This document shows, piece by piece, positions 43,582 through 52,531 of a stretch of 64,000 bases of DNA. The stretch is taken from contig JADIYJ010000007.1 in the NCBI GenBank assembly GCA_016705325.1, forward strand, positions 124,001 through 188,000, in the 5' to 3' direction. Within the stretch, counting starts at the first letter, position 1. Each line of letters starts with the position of its first letter. The translations under genes were made by a program, and so were the position numbers. Below the pieces are notes generated by a model, which had not been told where the DNA came from, did not search any database, and saw only the letters and a program-made list of their open reading frames with translations. This DNA is from Pseudomonadota bacterium. Lineage in GTDB: Bacteria; Pseudomonadota; Gammaproteobacteria; Steroidobacterales; Steroidobacteraceae.

Positions 43582-44991
43582 ATGTCGAACGGATTTTGTT
43601 CAGCACCGCACTGTCGCGGAAACCTGCCGTGTGTGCAGCCAGGGCGCCCGGCGGGTGTCGTCGCCTGGCTGGCTGTGACGGGGCTCGTGGCAGGCCTGCC
43701 GGCTGTCGCGGCGACGCCAATACAGGTGACGTCGGCTGTGCCTTACCTGGCCGATTCCGGGTCCGTGGCGGTCCAGTGCGGCCGGTTGATCGACGGCATG
43801 GCCGCTGTTGCGCAGGGCCTCGCGACCGTCGTCATACGCAACGGTCGCGTCGACTCGGTGCAACCGGGCGCGGTGGCGCCCGCCGGCATGCCCGTCGTCG
43901 ATCTCGGGCATTACACCTGCCTGCCCGGCCTGATCGACATGCACACGCACCTCACGGACAGCGGGCACGAGACGGCCGACCTCAGTGTCTATTACCAGCG
44001 CACGCCGGCGGAGCAGGGCGCGATTGCACGGGAAAGCGCCCGCGCGACCCTGCTGGCCGGATTCACCGGGGCGCGTGACGTCGGCACGTACATCGCCTGG
44101 GTCGATCGCGACCTGCGCGACGCAATCAACCGTGGCGACGCGGTGGGGCCCCGCATGCAGGTCGCGGGCTTTTACCTGACGATCCCTGCCGGCGGCGGTG
44201 ACCTGGTCATTCCCGGCCATGCGGAAGCGGACATCCCACCGCAAGTGCGCGTGGGCGTGGCACGCGGGCCCGAGCAGTTCCGGCAGAAGGCCGGGCAGGC
44301 CGTCGCGGGCGGTGCCGACTTCCTCAAGATCATCGCGTCCGGCGCCGTACTTGCGTTTGGCGGTGTGCCGGGCGAGCGAGAAATGCTGCCCGAGGAAATC
44401 AAGGCGGTCGTCGACGTGGCGCACGCCCACGGCATCAAGGTCGCGGCGCACGCCCATGGCGCGCAGTCGATCAAGGATGCGATCCTGGCCGGCGCCGACA
44501 CGATCGAACACGCGTCGCTGATCGACGACGAGGGCATCCGGCTGGCGCAGGAACACGGCACTGCGCTGTCGATGGATGTCTACAACGGCGACTGGATCGA
44601 CACCGTCGGTCGCGCGGAAAAATGGCCCGAGGAATTCCTGCGCAAGAACGTCGAGACGACCGAGGCGCAACGCCAGGGTTTCACGAGGGCGCACGCCGCG
44701 GGCGTCGACATCGTCTACGGCACGGACGCCGCCGTGTATCCGCATGGCCTCAATGCGCGCCAGTTCCCGATCATGGTCCAGCGCGGCATGACGCCGATGG
44801 AAGCCATCCAGGCGGCGACTTCGCTGGCCGCGCGGCACATGGGATGGGACGACCGGATCGGCAGCCTGCAGCCGGGCCGCTTCGGCGACCTGATCGCGGT
44901 CAAGGGCGATCCGCTCGCCGACGTGACGCGGCTGCAGGATGTAGCCGTCGTGATCAAGGGCGGGCTCGCCTTCAAACTGCCGGCGGAGTGA
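43582..44991 (+). CDS. Secreted metal-dependent amidohydrolase (Xaa-Pro dipeptidase-like group)
   Basis: The 469-residue protein has a signal-like hydrophobic segment (GVVAWLAVTGLVAGLPAVAATP) and an amidohydrolase TIM barrel. HTHLTD holds the first metal pair, FLKIIASGAV carries the probable carboxylated lysine, and AHAHG, IEHASLID and VYGTDAAVYPHG hold the remaining metal-site residues. The group includes dipeptidases and other hydrolases of extracytoplasmic amides. The exact substrate is not visible. GGAGG precedes the ATG at 43582; an in-frame ATG at 43504 would lie in the inverted-repeat region. The MBL hydrolase starts 4 bases after its stop. Confidence 0.87.
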   Translation: MSNGFCSAPHCRGNLPCVQPGRPAGVVAWLAVTGLVAGLPAVAATPIQVTSAVPYLADSGSVAVQCGRLIDGMAAVAQGLATVVIRNGRVDSVQPGAVAPAGMPVVDLGHYTCLPGLIDMHTHLTDSGHETADLSVYYQRTPAEQGAIARESARATLLAGFTGARDVGTYIAWVDRDLRDAINRGDAVGPRMQVAGFYLTIPAGGGDLVIPGHAEADIPPQVRVGVARGPEQFRQKAGQAVAGGADFLKIIASGAVLAFGGVPGEREMLPEEIKAVVDVAHAHGIKVAAHAHGAQSIKDAILAGADTIEHASLIDDEGIRLAQEHGTALSMDVYNGDWIDTVGRAEKWPEEFLRKNVETTEAQRQGFTRAHAAGVDIVYGTDAAVYPHGLNARQFPIMVQRGMTPMEAIQAATSLAARHMGWDDRIGSLQPGRFGDLIAVKGDPLADVTRLQDVAVVIKGGLAFKLPAE

Positions 44992-44995
44992 AGAC

Positions 44996-45868
44996 GTGGC
45001 GGTCGGGATTGAGCCGGACGACTTGTTCGCGCCCGCCGAAACCGGCAGCGTGCGGCGGCTCGCGCCGAACCTGCAGCGCCTTGTCGCCCCCAATCCCAGC
45101 CCGTTGACCGGACCGGGCACGAACACCTACCTCGTCGGGTCCGGTCCGCATTACCTGGTGATCGATCCCGGTCCCGACGATACGACGCACCTGGACCGCA
45201 TCCTCGCGGCGACGCACGGCCGCATCAGCCACGTGCTCTGCACGCATTCGCACCCGGATCATTCGCCGGGCGCGGCGGTGCTCAAGGCACGCACCGAGGC
45301 GGTCGTGCTGGGGCAGCCGGCCCCGCGCGACGAGTACCAGGATGATTCGTACCGTCCTGACCGGACGCTCGACGACGGCGACGTCATCGCGGTGTCGGGC
45401 GCAGGGGTGCGTGCGTTCCACACTCCGGGGCACGCGTCGAACCACGTCTGCCTGCTGCTCGAGCCTGAGGGTTGGTTGCTGACCGGCGATCACCTGATGG
45501 GCGGGTCGACCGTCGTCATCCTGCCGCCGGACGGGTCCATGCGCCTGTATCTCGAATCGCTGCGGCGGCTGCGCACGCTGCCACTGACCGCCCTGCTGCC
45601 CGGGCACGGCGCGGTGATGGCGGATCCGCTCGGTGAGATCGATCGGGTGATCGCACATCGGCTGCAGCGCGAACGCAAAGTGGTGGCTGGCCTGCTGCAA
45701 CTGGGTGGCGCCGCCACGCTCGGCGAACTGCTGCCGCTCGTCTATGCCGACACCCCGGTCGCGATGCACCCGTGGGCGCGGCATTCGCTGCTCGCGCACC
45801 TGCAGAAGCTGCTCGAGGAACGGCGCGTCGCACAGGATGGCGAATGCTGGGCATGGCTCGCGGCGTGA
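44996..45868 (+). CDS. MBL-fold hydrolase (LACTB2-like)
   Basis: The 290-residue protein is a metallo-beta-lactamase-fold hydrolase of the LACTB2/glyoxalase-II-like type. It has GPGTNTYLVG, VIDPGPDD, CTHSHPDHSPGAAVLKA with the HxHxDH zinc motif, FHTPGHASNHVCLLL, LLTGDHLMGGSTVVI and LPGHGAVM, then a C-terminal winged helix. The substrate is unknown. The start is a GTG 4 bases after the amidohydrolase stop. The twin-ATPase gene overlaps its end. Confidence 0.87.
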   Translation: MAVGIEPDDLFAPAETGSVRRLAPNLQRLVAPNPSPLTGPGTNTYLVGSGPHYLVIDPGPDDTTHLDRILAATHGRISHVLCTHSHPDHSPGAAVLKARTEAVVLGQPAPRDEYQDDSYRPDRTLDDGDVIAVSGAGVRAFHTPGHASNHVCLLLEPEGWLLTGDHLMGGSTVVILPPDGSMRLYLESLRRLRTLPLTALLPGHGAVMADPLGEIDRVIAHRLQRERKVVAGLLQLGGAATLGELLPLVYADTPVAMHPWARHSLLAHLQKLLEERRVAQDGECWAWLAA

Positions 45869-47376
45869 GCCGGGCCGTGCGGGCCGGACGCCGGTTCGAG
45901 CGCATCGAAGTCCGCAACGCGAGCGTCCGGCTCGGCAGGCACTGGGCCTTGCGCGATATTTCACTCGAGATTCGTGCCGGTGAGCACTGGTTGCTGCTCG
46001 GGCCGAACGGCGCCGGCAAGACCGTGCTGCTCAAGCTGCTGCGTGGCGACGTGTGGCCGACGCCCACGGGACGCGAAGCCCGTCGCTATCACCTGCGCGA
46101 TGGCGAAGTGCTCGCGCAGCCGCTGGTCGCGGCTGAACGTATCGCCTACCTCGGTCCCGAGCGGCAGGATCGTTACCTGCGCTACGAATCGCAGCTCGAC
46201 GTCGCGCAGGTCGTGCTCACGGGCTATGACGATTCCGATTTTCCGCTGCAACCCGCAACTCCCGCGCAACAGCGACGCATCCGGCAGGTGCTGCAGCAGG
46301 TGGGCCTGGCCGGCTGTGCGTCGCGGACATTCCGGTCGCTGTCGTACGGCCAGCGCCGCCGCGTGCTGCTGGCGCGCGCCTTCGTGCGCGAACCCGACGT
46401 GCTGCTGCTCGATGAGGCGCTGAACGGTCTGGACGGCAAAGGGCGCGCGGCATTCCTGCGCGCCCTGCGGCTGGCGTCGACGCCACGGACTGCGTGGATA
46501 CTGACGAGTCATCGGCGCGGTGACGCGCCCGCGGGCCTTACTCACGTCGCGCGCATCGCCCGTGGCAGCATCGAAGACGTCACGGACCTGCGTGTCGGCG
46601 CCGTCGACCGATCCGCGTTGCAGACCGGGGCGCGACCGGAGATCACGCCTGCATCGAGGCGCAACACGCAAGCTGCGAGCGTGGGCGCGGGCAGGATTCG
46701 CACCGCAGAGCCGCTGCTGCGCTTGTATCGGGCTGCGGTGTACCGCGAGGAGCGGTTCGTCATCGGCGCGTTCGACTGGACACTGGAGCGAGGCCAGCAC
46801 TGGTATCTGCGCGGCGCCAACGGGTCCGGCAAGTCGACGTTCATTGCTATGCTCTACGGCGATCTCTGGCCCGCGCACGGCGGCAAGCTCGAGCGCTGCT
46901 GGCCCGCGGTCGATGACTGGAAGGCCAGGGTCGCGCTGGTATCGCCGGAGTTGCAGGCGCGGTATGCCGCGACGGCGTGTACGGTCGAACAGATCGTTGC
47001 CTCCGGGTGCCACGCCAGCATCGGCTTGAACGAGTGGCCGACCGCGGCGGAGTTACGCCGCGTGCGACGCGAATTGCACGCGTGGCGACTGACGGGCCTG
47101 GCCGCGCGACAGGCGCGCGAATTGTCGTATGGCCAGTTGCGTCAGGTGCTGATCGCCCGCGCGTTCGTGCGTTCGCGCCGCCTGTGGCTGCTCGATGAAC
47201 CGTTCGACGGCCTCGATGCCGAGGCGCGGCAGCGATTTCGGGCAAGGCTGGATGGAGCGGTGAGCCGGGGCGCAACCGTGGTGATGGCCACCCACCACGA
47301 GGACGACGTGCCGGCCGGCGTGACCCGCGTGCTGACGCTGCGGCGTGGCCGTGCGCCGGTCGTCACGAGTCGGTGA
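45844..47376 (+). CDS. Twin ATP-binding ABC protein (ModF/PhrA-like)
   Basis: The protein of about 510 residues has two ABC ATPase domains in tandem and no membrane segment. Domain 1: Walker A GPNGAGKT, signature LSYGQRRRVLLARAFVREP, Walker B LLLDEALNGLD. Domain 2: Walker A GANGSGKS, signature LSYGQLRQVLIARAFVRS, Walker B LWLLDEPFDGLD and the H-loop ATHHEDD. ModF/PhrA-type proteins have this layout but their role is unclear. No permease is encoded nearby. The ATG at 45844 lies inside the end of the MBL gene, so the two are coupled; an ATG at 45853 is also possible. Confidence 0.86.
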   Translation: MLGMARGVSRAVRAGRRFERIEVRNASVRLGRHWALRDISLEIRAGEHWLLLGPNGAGKTVLLKLLRGDVWPTPTGREARRYHLRDGEVLAQPLVAAERIAYLGPERQDRYLRYESQLDVAQVVLTGYDDSDFPLQPATPAQQRRIRQVLQQVGLAGCASRTFRSLSYGQRRRVLLARAFVREPDVLLLDEALNGLDGKGRAAFLRALRLASTPRTAWILTSHRRGDAPAGLTHVARIARGSIEDVTDLRVGAVDRSALQTGARPEITPASRRNTQAASVGAGRIRTAEPLLRLYRAAVYREERFVIGAFDWTLERGQHWYLRGANGSGKSTFIAMLYGDLWPAHGGKLERCWPAVDDWKARVALVSPELQARYAATACTVEQIVASGCHASIGLNEWPTAAELRRVRRELHAWRLTGLAARQARELSYGQLRQVLIARAFVRSRRLWLLDEPFDGLDAEARQRFRARLDGAVSRGATVVMATHHEDDVPAGVTRVLTLRRGRAPVVTSR

Positions 47377-47413
47377 GCACACGGCTGCGCCAGGTGCGCG
47401 GCGATGCCGGATT

Positions 47414-48322
47414 TCAGAGCGGAAGCATCGCCTCGCAGACGATCACGGCGTCGCCGGTCACGCGCACGCCCGAGGCGCGCTTGCCGCTGCAGGCCACCGT
47501 GACTTCGACGCGGCCCGGCCGATCGACGAAGCGGCCCTGCAGTCCCACGAACGACGCTTCGCCGTCCGTCGGAGTCAGCAACCCGTTGTGCAACAGGTAC
47601 ACGCCAAGCATGCCGTGGGCGTTGCCGCTGACCGGATCCTCGGGCACGCCGATGACCGGGCAGAACATGCGCGACTCGGTGGTCATCGGGTTCGACCCGG
47701 GCTTGACCGCAAAGACGAAGAAGCCGTCCGCGCCGACGTGCGACGTGAGGTGAATCAACTGCTCCATCTTCGGTTGCAGCGAGTCGAGCGTGTCCGGCGA
47801 CTGCAGGCCAAGCAGCAGACGCGAATTCGCGGTGCTCATCACCTGCACCGGGCAGGCCGGATGCAGGCTCGACGAACTGATGCCCAGCGCATCGAGCACG
47901 GGACCCAGGCGTTCGTCCGGCACGACGGGGCCGAACGTTGCGGGCGTCTGGTCGATCGTGACGCGCAGGTTGGGCGCTTTGCCGGTGACTTCGACGCCGA
48001 CGATGCCAGCCGCTGATTTCTGGCGGACCTTGCCACGCGGCACGCCATCGGCCAGCGCACGCACGTAGTGCGCCGCGACGGTCGCGTGACCGACGAAGCC
48101 GACTTCACGACGTGGCGAAAAGAAGCGCAGCTCGACGTCGAAGTCGGGTGAATCGGAGCCGAGCACGAATGCGACTTCGAAGCCGGCCAGCTCGCGCGCG
48201 ATGCGGCGCATCTCCTGCTCCTCGAGCACATCCGCATCGAGCACGACCGCGGCAGGGTTGCCGCAGAAACGCTCCCGCGTAAAAGCATCGACGAGGAACA
48301 GACGGCATTTGCGCTGAGTCAT
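47414..48322 (-). CDS. PhzF-family isomerase/epimerase-like protein
   Basis: The 302-residue protein has the two-domain PhzF fold: LFLVDAFTRERFCGNPAAVVLD with the family's FCGNPAAV, FEVAFVLG, LRFFSPRREVGFVGHATVAAHY, and EDPVSGNAHGMLGVYLLHNG near the end. The catalytic Glu of PhzF is usually in the N-terminal Ala-Glu-Thr stretch. Here that position reads LAGFEVAFV, so Glu is present one place over. No phenazine genes are near, so this is one of the many PhzF relatives of unknown substrate. The start at 48322 is an ATG; an earlier in-frame TTG is less likely. Confidence 0.86.
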   Translation of the reverse strand: MTQRKCRLFLVDAFTRERFCGNPAAVVLDADVLEEQEMRRIARELAGFEVAFVLGSDSPDFDVELRFFSPRREVGFVGHATVAAHYVRALADGVPRGKVRQKSAAGIVGVEVTGKAPNLRVTIDQTPATFGPVVPDERLGPVLDALGISSSSLHPACPVQVMSTANSRLLLGLQSPDTLDSLQPKMEQLIHLTSHVGADGFFVFAVKPGSNPMTTESRMFCPVIGVPEDPVSGNAHGMLGVYLLHNGLLTPTDGEASFVGLQGRFVDRPGRVEVTVACSGKRASGVRVTGDAVIVCEAMLPL

Positions 48323-48429
48323 GGCGGCGGCGGGCTTCCTGAGCTTCGACAACGGGCATTAGTGCCCAGCCGCTGCGCCCCGTCAACATTTAAGGCCCCT
48401 GCGGCGCCTTTGAGCCCTATAATTCGCGT

Positions 48430-48543
48430 CACCTTGGGGTGGCCTGCAGGGCCTGAGATGTCGACCGCGGCCGCGCAACGTGGCGCCGCACATCGACGAA
48501 CCCGTTGAACCTGATCCGGTTAGTACCGGCGGAGGGAGTGGGT
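48430..48543 (+). promoter_or_regulatory. TPP (thiamine pyrophosphate) riboswitch
   Basis: The THI-box core is clear: CTTGGGGTG near the 5' end, GCCTGAGATG (the CUGAGA motif), ACCCGTTGAACCTGATCCGG, then TTAGTACCGGCGGAGGGA. A GC-rich P3-type arm (48461-48510) is longer than in minimal aptamers. The last bases run directly into the ribosome site GGAGGG and the ATG at 48544, so ligand binding probably hides the ribosome site. It should shut off the whole thiamine operon when TPP is abundant. Confidence 0.95.
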
Positions 48544-50688
48544 ATGCGTCCCGGACCGTGGCCAATTTATTCGTATGCATTGCGTGCTGCATGCCGGCAG
48601 CCTGGCCGCGCCCGTGCGGCGTGGATCGCCCTGCTGCCCGTGGTGCTGCTCGCAGCACGTCCGGCCACTGCCGCGAGCCAGGATGGCGCGCAACCGTTAC
48701 CAGCGCTCGAGGAAATCATCGTCACCGCATCGTTGCGGGAGCAGCCGCTTGCGGCAGTGCCGGCGAGCATCACGGTGCTTGGCCAGGAGAAACTGCAGGC
48801 CGCGGGGCTGCAGCATTTCGCGGACGTGCTCGGCCTGGTGCCGAACCTCAACTGGTCCGGCGGCACGTCGCGGCCCCGGTTTTTCCAGCTCCGCGGCATC
48901 GGCGAACTCGAGCAATACCAGGGTGCGCCGAATCCCTCGGTCGGCTTTCTCATCGACGACATCGACCTGAGCGGTGTCGGCATGCCGGCCACGCTGTTCG
49001 ACACCCAGCAAGTCGAAGTGCTGCGCGGTCCACAGGGCACGCGCTACGGTGCGAATGCGCTCGCGGGCCTGGTCAAGATCAAGACGCGCGAGGCGGCGAC
49101 GGCCCCGGATTTTCACGCGGAAGTCACCGGTGCCGAAAACGACACCTGGTCGGCAGGCATGGCGGGTGGTGGCCCGATCGGCAGCGCAGGCTCGGCGTGG
49201 CGCATTGCGGGCCAGACCTTCTCGAGTGACGGGTTCCTGCGCAACGCCTGCCTCGATCGTGACGACACGAACGGTCGCGATGAGTCGACGCTGCGCGGCA
49301 AGCTGCGGTGGGAGCTGGCGCCAGGCTGGCGCGCGGATTTCGCCGCCCTGTACGTCGACATTGACAACGGCTTCGATGCATTCAGTCTCGACAATTCGCG
49401 CACGACGCTTGCCGACAAGCCGGGTCGCGATGCGCAGCGAACCCGCGGCGCGTCCGCCGATATCACGGGCAAGGCTGGGGACTACACGGTGCGCAGCGTC
49501 AGCGCCTATGCGTGGTCCGACAGCGTGTACAGCTTCGATGGTGACTGGGGCAACGATCTCCATTGGGGTGAGTTCGCGCCTTACGACTATTTCTCGCGCT
49601 ACGCGCGCGCGCGCTCGACCTTGAGCCAGGACCTCCGCCTCGAGAGCGACCCGGGCGGCGGCGTCGACTGGGTGGCCGGTCTCTATGCGCTGCGGCTCGA
49701 CGAAGACTCGCGGCAGCGCGACGAATTCGCAGGCGAACTGCTGCGCCCGCTGCTCGAAACAGGCTACGCGGCAACCAGCCTCGCGGTCTATGGTGAAGCC
49801 GAGTGGCCGTTGCCGCACGACCTGTCGCTCACCGCGGGAATGCGCGTTGAAACGCGGTCCGCCGATTACAGCGATTCCGACGGCGCGCGCTTCGATCCGC
49901 GCGACGCGATGGTCGGCGGCCAGGTCTCGTTGCAGGGGCCGCTCGGCGAGTCGAACCAGTGGTACGCCACGGTGGCGCGCGGTTACAAGGCGGGCGGCTT
50001 CAACATCGGGCAGTTCGTGCCGGACGAACGACGCCAGTTCACGCCGGAATACCTGTGGAACGCAGAGTCGGGCATGCGCTTCAACAACTCCGAGGCGGCG
50101 GTGCAGGGCGATATCGCGTTCTTCTACATGTGGCGCGAAGACCAGCAGGTGACCACGTCGTTCCAGCTCGATCCGGGCGATCCGTTGTCATACGTCTTCT
50201 ATACCGACAATGCCGCCAGGGGCCGCAACTACGGACTCGAAGCCTCGCTGGCCTGGCAACCCTTGGAACGTCTGCAACTTGGCGCAACGCTGGGGTTGCT
50301 GCATTCCGAATACGTCGGCTACCGCTATGGCGATCGCAATCTCGACGGTCGGGAGCAGGCGCATGCACCGGGGTATCAGTACTCGTTGTCCGCGCAGTGG
50401 GGTGGCGGGGAAGGATGGATGGCGCGCGCGGACCTGAACGGCGTCGACGCGTTTTACTTCGACACCAGCCACGACCAGCGTTCGGACCCGTACACGTTGC
50501 TCAACCTCAAGGCCGGCTACTCGGCTGGCCCCTGGTCGGTCGAGGCCTGGGCGCGCAACGTCACGAACGAGAAATACGCGGTCCGCGGATTTTATTTCGG
50601 GCTCGAACCGCCAGACTATGCGGACAAACTGTACTTTCAGCGTGGCGACGGGCGACTTGCGGGAATCACATTGCAGTGGCGCTGGTAA
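48544..50688 (+). CDS. Thiamine-regulated TonB-dependent outer-membrane receptor
   Basis: The 714-residue receptor has a signal peptide (AAWIALLPVVLLAARPATAAS), a TonB-box-like EEIIVTASLREQPLA and a plug (PRFFQLRGIGELEQYQ, VEVLRGPQGTRYGANALAGLVKI). The barrel includes VARGYKAGGFN and ends GITLQWRW. The TPP riboswitch directly before it and the thiamine-uptake genes after it indicate thiamine, a phosphate ester or a precursor as ligand. The ATG at 48544 is fixed by the riboswitch-embedded GGAGGG. A start at 48505 would lie inside the aptamer. Confidence 0.92.
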   Translation: MRPGPWPIYSYALRAACRQPGRARAAWIALLPVVLLAARPATAASQDGAQPLPALEEIIVTASLREQPLAAVPASITVLGQEKLQAAGLQHFADVLGLVPNLNWSGGTSRPRFFQLRGIGELEQYQGAPNPSVGFLIDDIDLSGVGMPATLFDTQQVEVLRGPQGTRYGANALAGLVKIKTREAATAPDFHAEVTGAENDTWSAGMAGGGPIGSAGSAWRIAGQTFSSDGFLRNACLDRDDTNGRDESTLRGKLRWELAPGWRADFAALYVDIDNGFDAFSLDNSRTTLADKPGRDAQRTRGASADITGKAGDYTVRSVSAYAWSDSVYSFDGDWGNDLHWGEFAPYDYFSRYARARSTLSQDLRLESDPGGGVDWVAGLYALRLDEDSRQRDEFAGELLRPLLETGYAATSLAVYGEAEWPLPHDLSLTAGMRVETRSADYSDSDGARFDPRDAMVGGQVSLQGPLGESNQWYATVARGYKAGGFNIGQFVPDERRQFTPEYLWNAESGMRFNNSEAAVQGDIAFFYMWREDQQVTTSFQLDPGDPLSYVFYTDNAARGRNYGLEASLAWQPLERLQLGATLGLLHSEYVGYRYGDRNLDGREQAHAPGYQYSLSAQWGGGEGWMARADLNGVDAFYFDTSHDQRSDPYTLLNLKAGYSAGPWSVEAWARNVTNEKYAVRGFYFGLEPPDYADKLYFQRGDGRLAGITLQWRW

Positions 50689-50719
50689 CGGCGCTGCGAA
50701 CCGACACGAGGACACACCG

Positions 50720-50977
50720 ATGCGCACGGCAGTTGAAATCAGCCTCTATCCCCTCGACGCGGACTACGTGCCGCCGATCAGGGACTTCATCGAACGCCTC
50801 AATGCCTACCCGGATCTCGACGTCGTGACCAACGCGATGAGCACGCAGGTGGCCGGCGAGCACGAACTGCTGTTCTCTGCGCTCGAGAAGGAGACCCGGC
50901 GGACGTTCGACGCAGAGCGCCGGGCCGTCTTTGTCATGAAGGTACTCGGCGGCACGCCGACGTCGGACGAAGGTTGA
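50720..50977 (+). CDS. YkoF/DUF77-like thiamine-binding small protein
   Basis: The 85-residue protein begins MRTAVEISLYPLDADYVPPI and continues FIERLNAYPDLDVVTNAMSTQVAGE, a half-length YkoF-type fold. YkoF relatives bind thiamine or its pyrimidine part. Placement in a TPP-controlled operon supports that role, and it may hand over or sense thiamine. The next gene starts at a TTG overlapping its stop. Confidence 0.82.
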   Translation: MRTAVEISLYPLDADYVPPIRDFIERLNAYPDLDVVTNAMSTQVAGEHELLFSALEKETRRTFDAERRAVFVMKVLGGTPTSDEG

Positions 50978-51585
50978 CCCTGCTCGACCCGGTGCTCGGC
51001 GCATTCGCGGCCGTACCCGCCATTGAGTGGGCGGCGGCCGGCCTGGCGCTCGGGTATCTAGGCTTCGCGATCCGGCAGAGCGCCTGGTGCTGGGCGTTCG
51101 CCGTCGCCAGCGCATTGCTCTACCTCATTGTTTTCGCGCGCGCGGGCCTCGTCATGCAGGCCGCGCTGCAGGTCTTCTACGTCGGCATGTCCTTCTATGG
51201 CTGGCGTTGGTGGCGCGGCGCCGCGTCGACAGCACCTCTCGCCGTCAGTCGCTGGGCGGGACGGCAACATGCACTGGCGTGGGCCGCCATCGCCGTCTTC
51301 GCGCTGGTGAATGGCTGGGTGATCACGCGGGGGGCGCCGTCGTGGGTGCCCTATCTCGACGCGGCGATTGCGTGGGGCAGCGTGCTCACGACGTGGATGG
51401 TTGCGCGCAAGGTGCTGGAAAACTGGCTGTACTGGGTAGTGCTGGATTCTGCCGCGGCCGTGCTCGCCGCCTGGCAGGGACTCGCGGCCACCGCACTGCT
51501 GTTCCTGCTGTACACGGCGCTCGCGTTGCGCGGCTACTGGCAATGGCGCCGCGACGAACAGCTCGCGATCGCAGACGGGAATTGA
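50974..51585 (+). CDS. PnuC-family transporter, probably thiamine (PnuT)
   Basis: The 203-residue inner-membrane protein has about seven helices and the PnuC-family features EWAAAGLALGYLGFAIRQ, WCWAFAVASALLYLIVF, QVFYVGMSFYGWRWW and VARKVLENWLYWVVLDSAAAVL. PnuC carries nicotinamide riboside, while PnuT members linked to TPP riboswitches carry thiamine. Here the riboswitch operon and the kinase after it support thiamine as cargo, with trapping by phosphorylation. The start is a TTG overlapping the previous stop (TTGA). Confidence 0.88.
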   Translation: MTLLDPVLGAFAAVPAIEWAAAGLALGYLGFAIRQSAWCWAFAVASALLYLIVFARAGLVMQAALQVFYVGMSFYGWRWWRGAASTAPLAVSRWAGRQHALAWAAIAVFALVNGWVITRGAPSWVPYLDAAIAWGSVLTTWMVARKVLENWLYWVVLDSAAAVLAAWQGLAATALLFLLYTALALRGYWQWRRDEQLAIADGN

Positions 51586-51590
51586 CGACC

Positions 51591-52520
51591 ATGCGGCCAG
51601 AATGGCAGGAGGCCGAACGTGCGGCGCGGGCCGCCCTCGCAACACACGCCGCAACGGCTGTGCTCGCCGTGGCGACGTTCGAGCCCGTCGCAGGCAGCCT
51701 CAGTAACTTCGCCTGGCACGTTTCAGCGCCTGGCCAGGACCGGTTCGTGCGGTACGCACGCGCGGGCAATGAACAGCTTGGCGCCGACCTGCATGCGGAG
51801 AGCGAGCTTCTCCACCTCGTTGCCCGAGCGGGGCTCGCACCGCGAGTGGTGCGTTGCGACCCTTCGGCACGCCTGCTGGTCACGCAGTGGCTTGCCAGTG
51901 CGAAAGGGGATCCGTCCGCCGGAGGCTGTGATCGAACGATCCGTCAAGTGGCGGCGATGCTGTGCCAGCTGCACGAACTGACGCCGCCAGCGGGCGTGCG
52001 TGTCGTTGATTTCGCGGTGCAGGCGCGCCGGCTGGGAGCAGCGCTGCCCGCGGAGGCCGTGCGGCCTGCACTCGCTGCGTGCGCCGAAGAGGTCCTGTCG
52101 CGACTCGGCCCGGTTCACGCGCAGGCGCTCTGCCATCACGACGTGCACGCGCAGAACCTCGTGACTGATCGCGCCGGCCGGTTGTGGCTGGTCGACTGGG
52201 AGTACGCCGGCCTGGGCGATCCGGTGTTCGATCTCGCGTCCTGCGCAAGCCAGCTGGAGTTGTCGGCAGCAAGGGCCGGGCTTCTATGCGACGAGTACGT
52301 CCGCGTGGGCGGCACTGCCGAGCTGTCGAGGCTGGATCTCGCCCGCTGGGCCTTCGACTACGTGCAGTGGCTCTGGTATCGCGGTCTGCTGGCGGCCGCG
52401 GCGCCCGGTCGCGATGGCTTCGAGGCGGCGCAGCGGGCCGAACGGATCGAATGCGACCTGCAGATGCGTGCATCCGGAGTCTTGCGCTGCAATAATCACC
52501 GTTTCGATCACAACGACTGA
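51591..52520 (+). CDS. Thiamine kinase-like phosphotransferase
   Basis: The 309-residue protein has the aminoglycoside/choline-kinase fold: AGSLSNFAWHVS as the nucleotide loop, LCHHDVHAQNLVTD as the catalytic HxDxxxxN (Brenner) motif, and LWLVDWEYAGLGDPVFDLAS as the metal-binding DWEYA. Members such as ThiK phosphorylate thiamine after uptake. The operon position argues for that over other substrates. The ATG at 51591 is used; a TTG at 51582 overlaps the previous stop, as in the gene before, and is a possible alternative. Confidence 0.85.
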   Translation: MRPEWQEAERAARAALATHAATAVLAVATFEPVAGSLSNFAWHVSAPGQDRFVRYARAGNEQLGADLHAESELLHLVARAGLAPRVVRCDPSARLLVTQWLASAKGDPSAGGCDRTIRQVAAMLCQLHELTPPAGVRVVDFAVQARRLGAALPAEAVRPALAACAEEVLSRLGPVHAQALCHHDVHAQNLVTDRAGRLWLVDWEYAGLGDPVFDLASCASQLELSAARAGLLCDEYVRVGGTAELSRLDLARWAFDYVQWLWYRGLLAAAAPGRDGFEAAQRAERIECDLQMRASGVLRCNNHRFDHND

Positions 52521-52531
52521 CGGGTGCGAGC

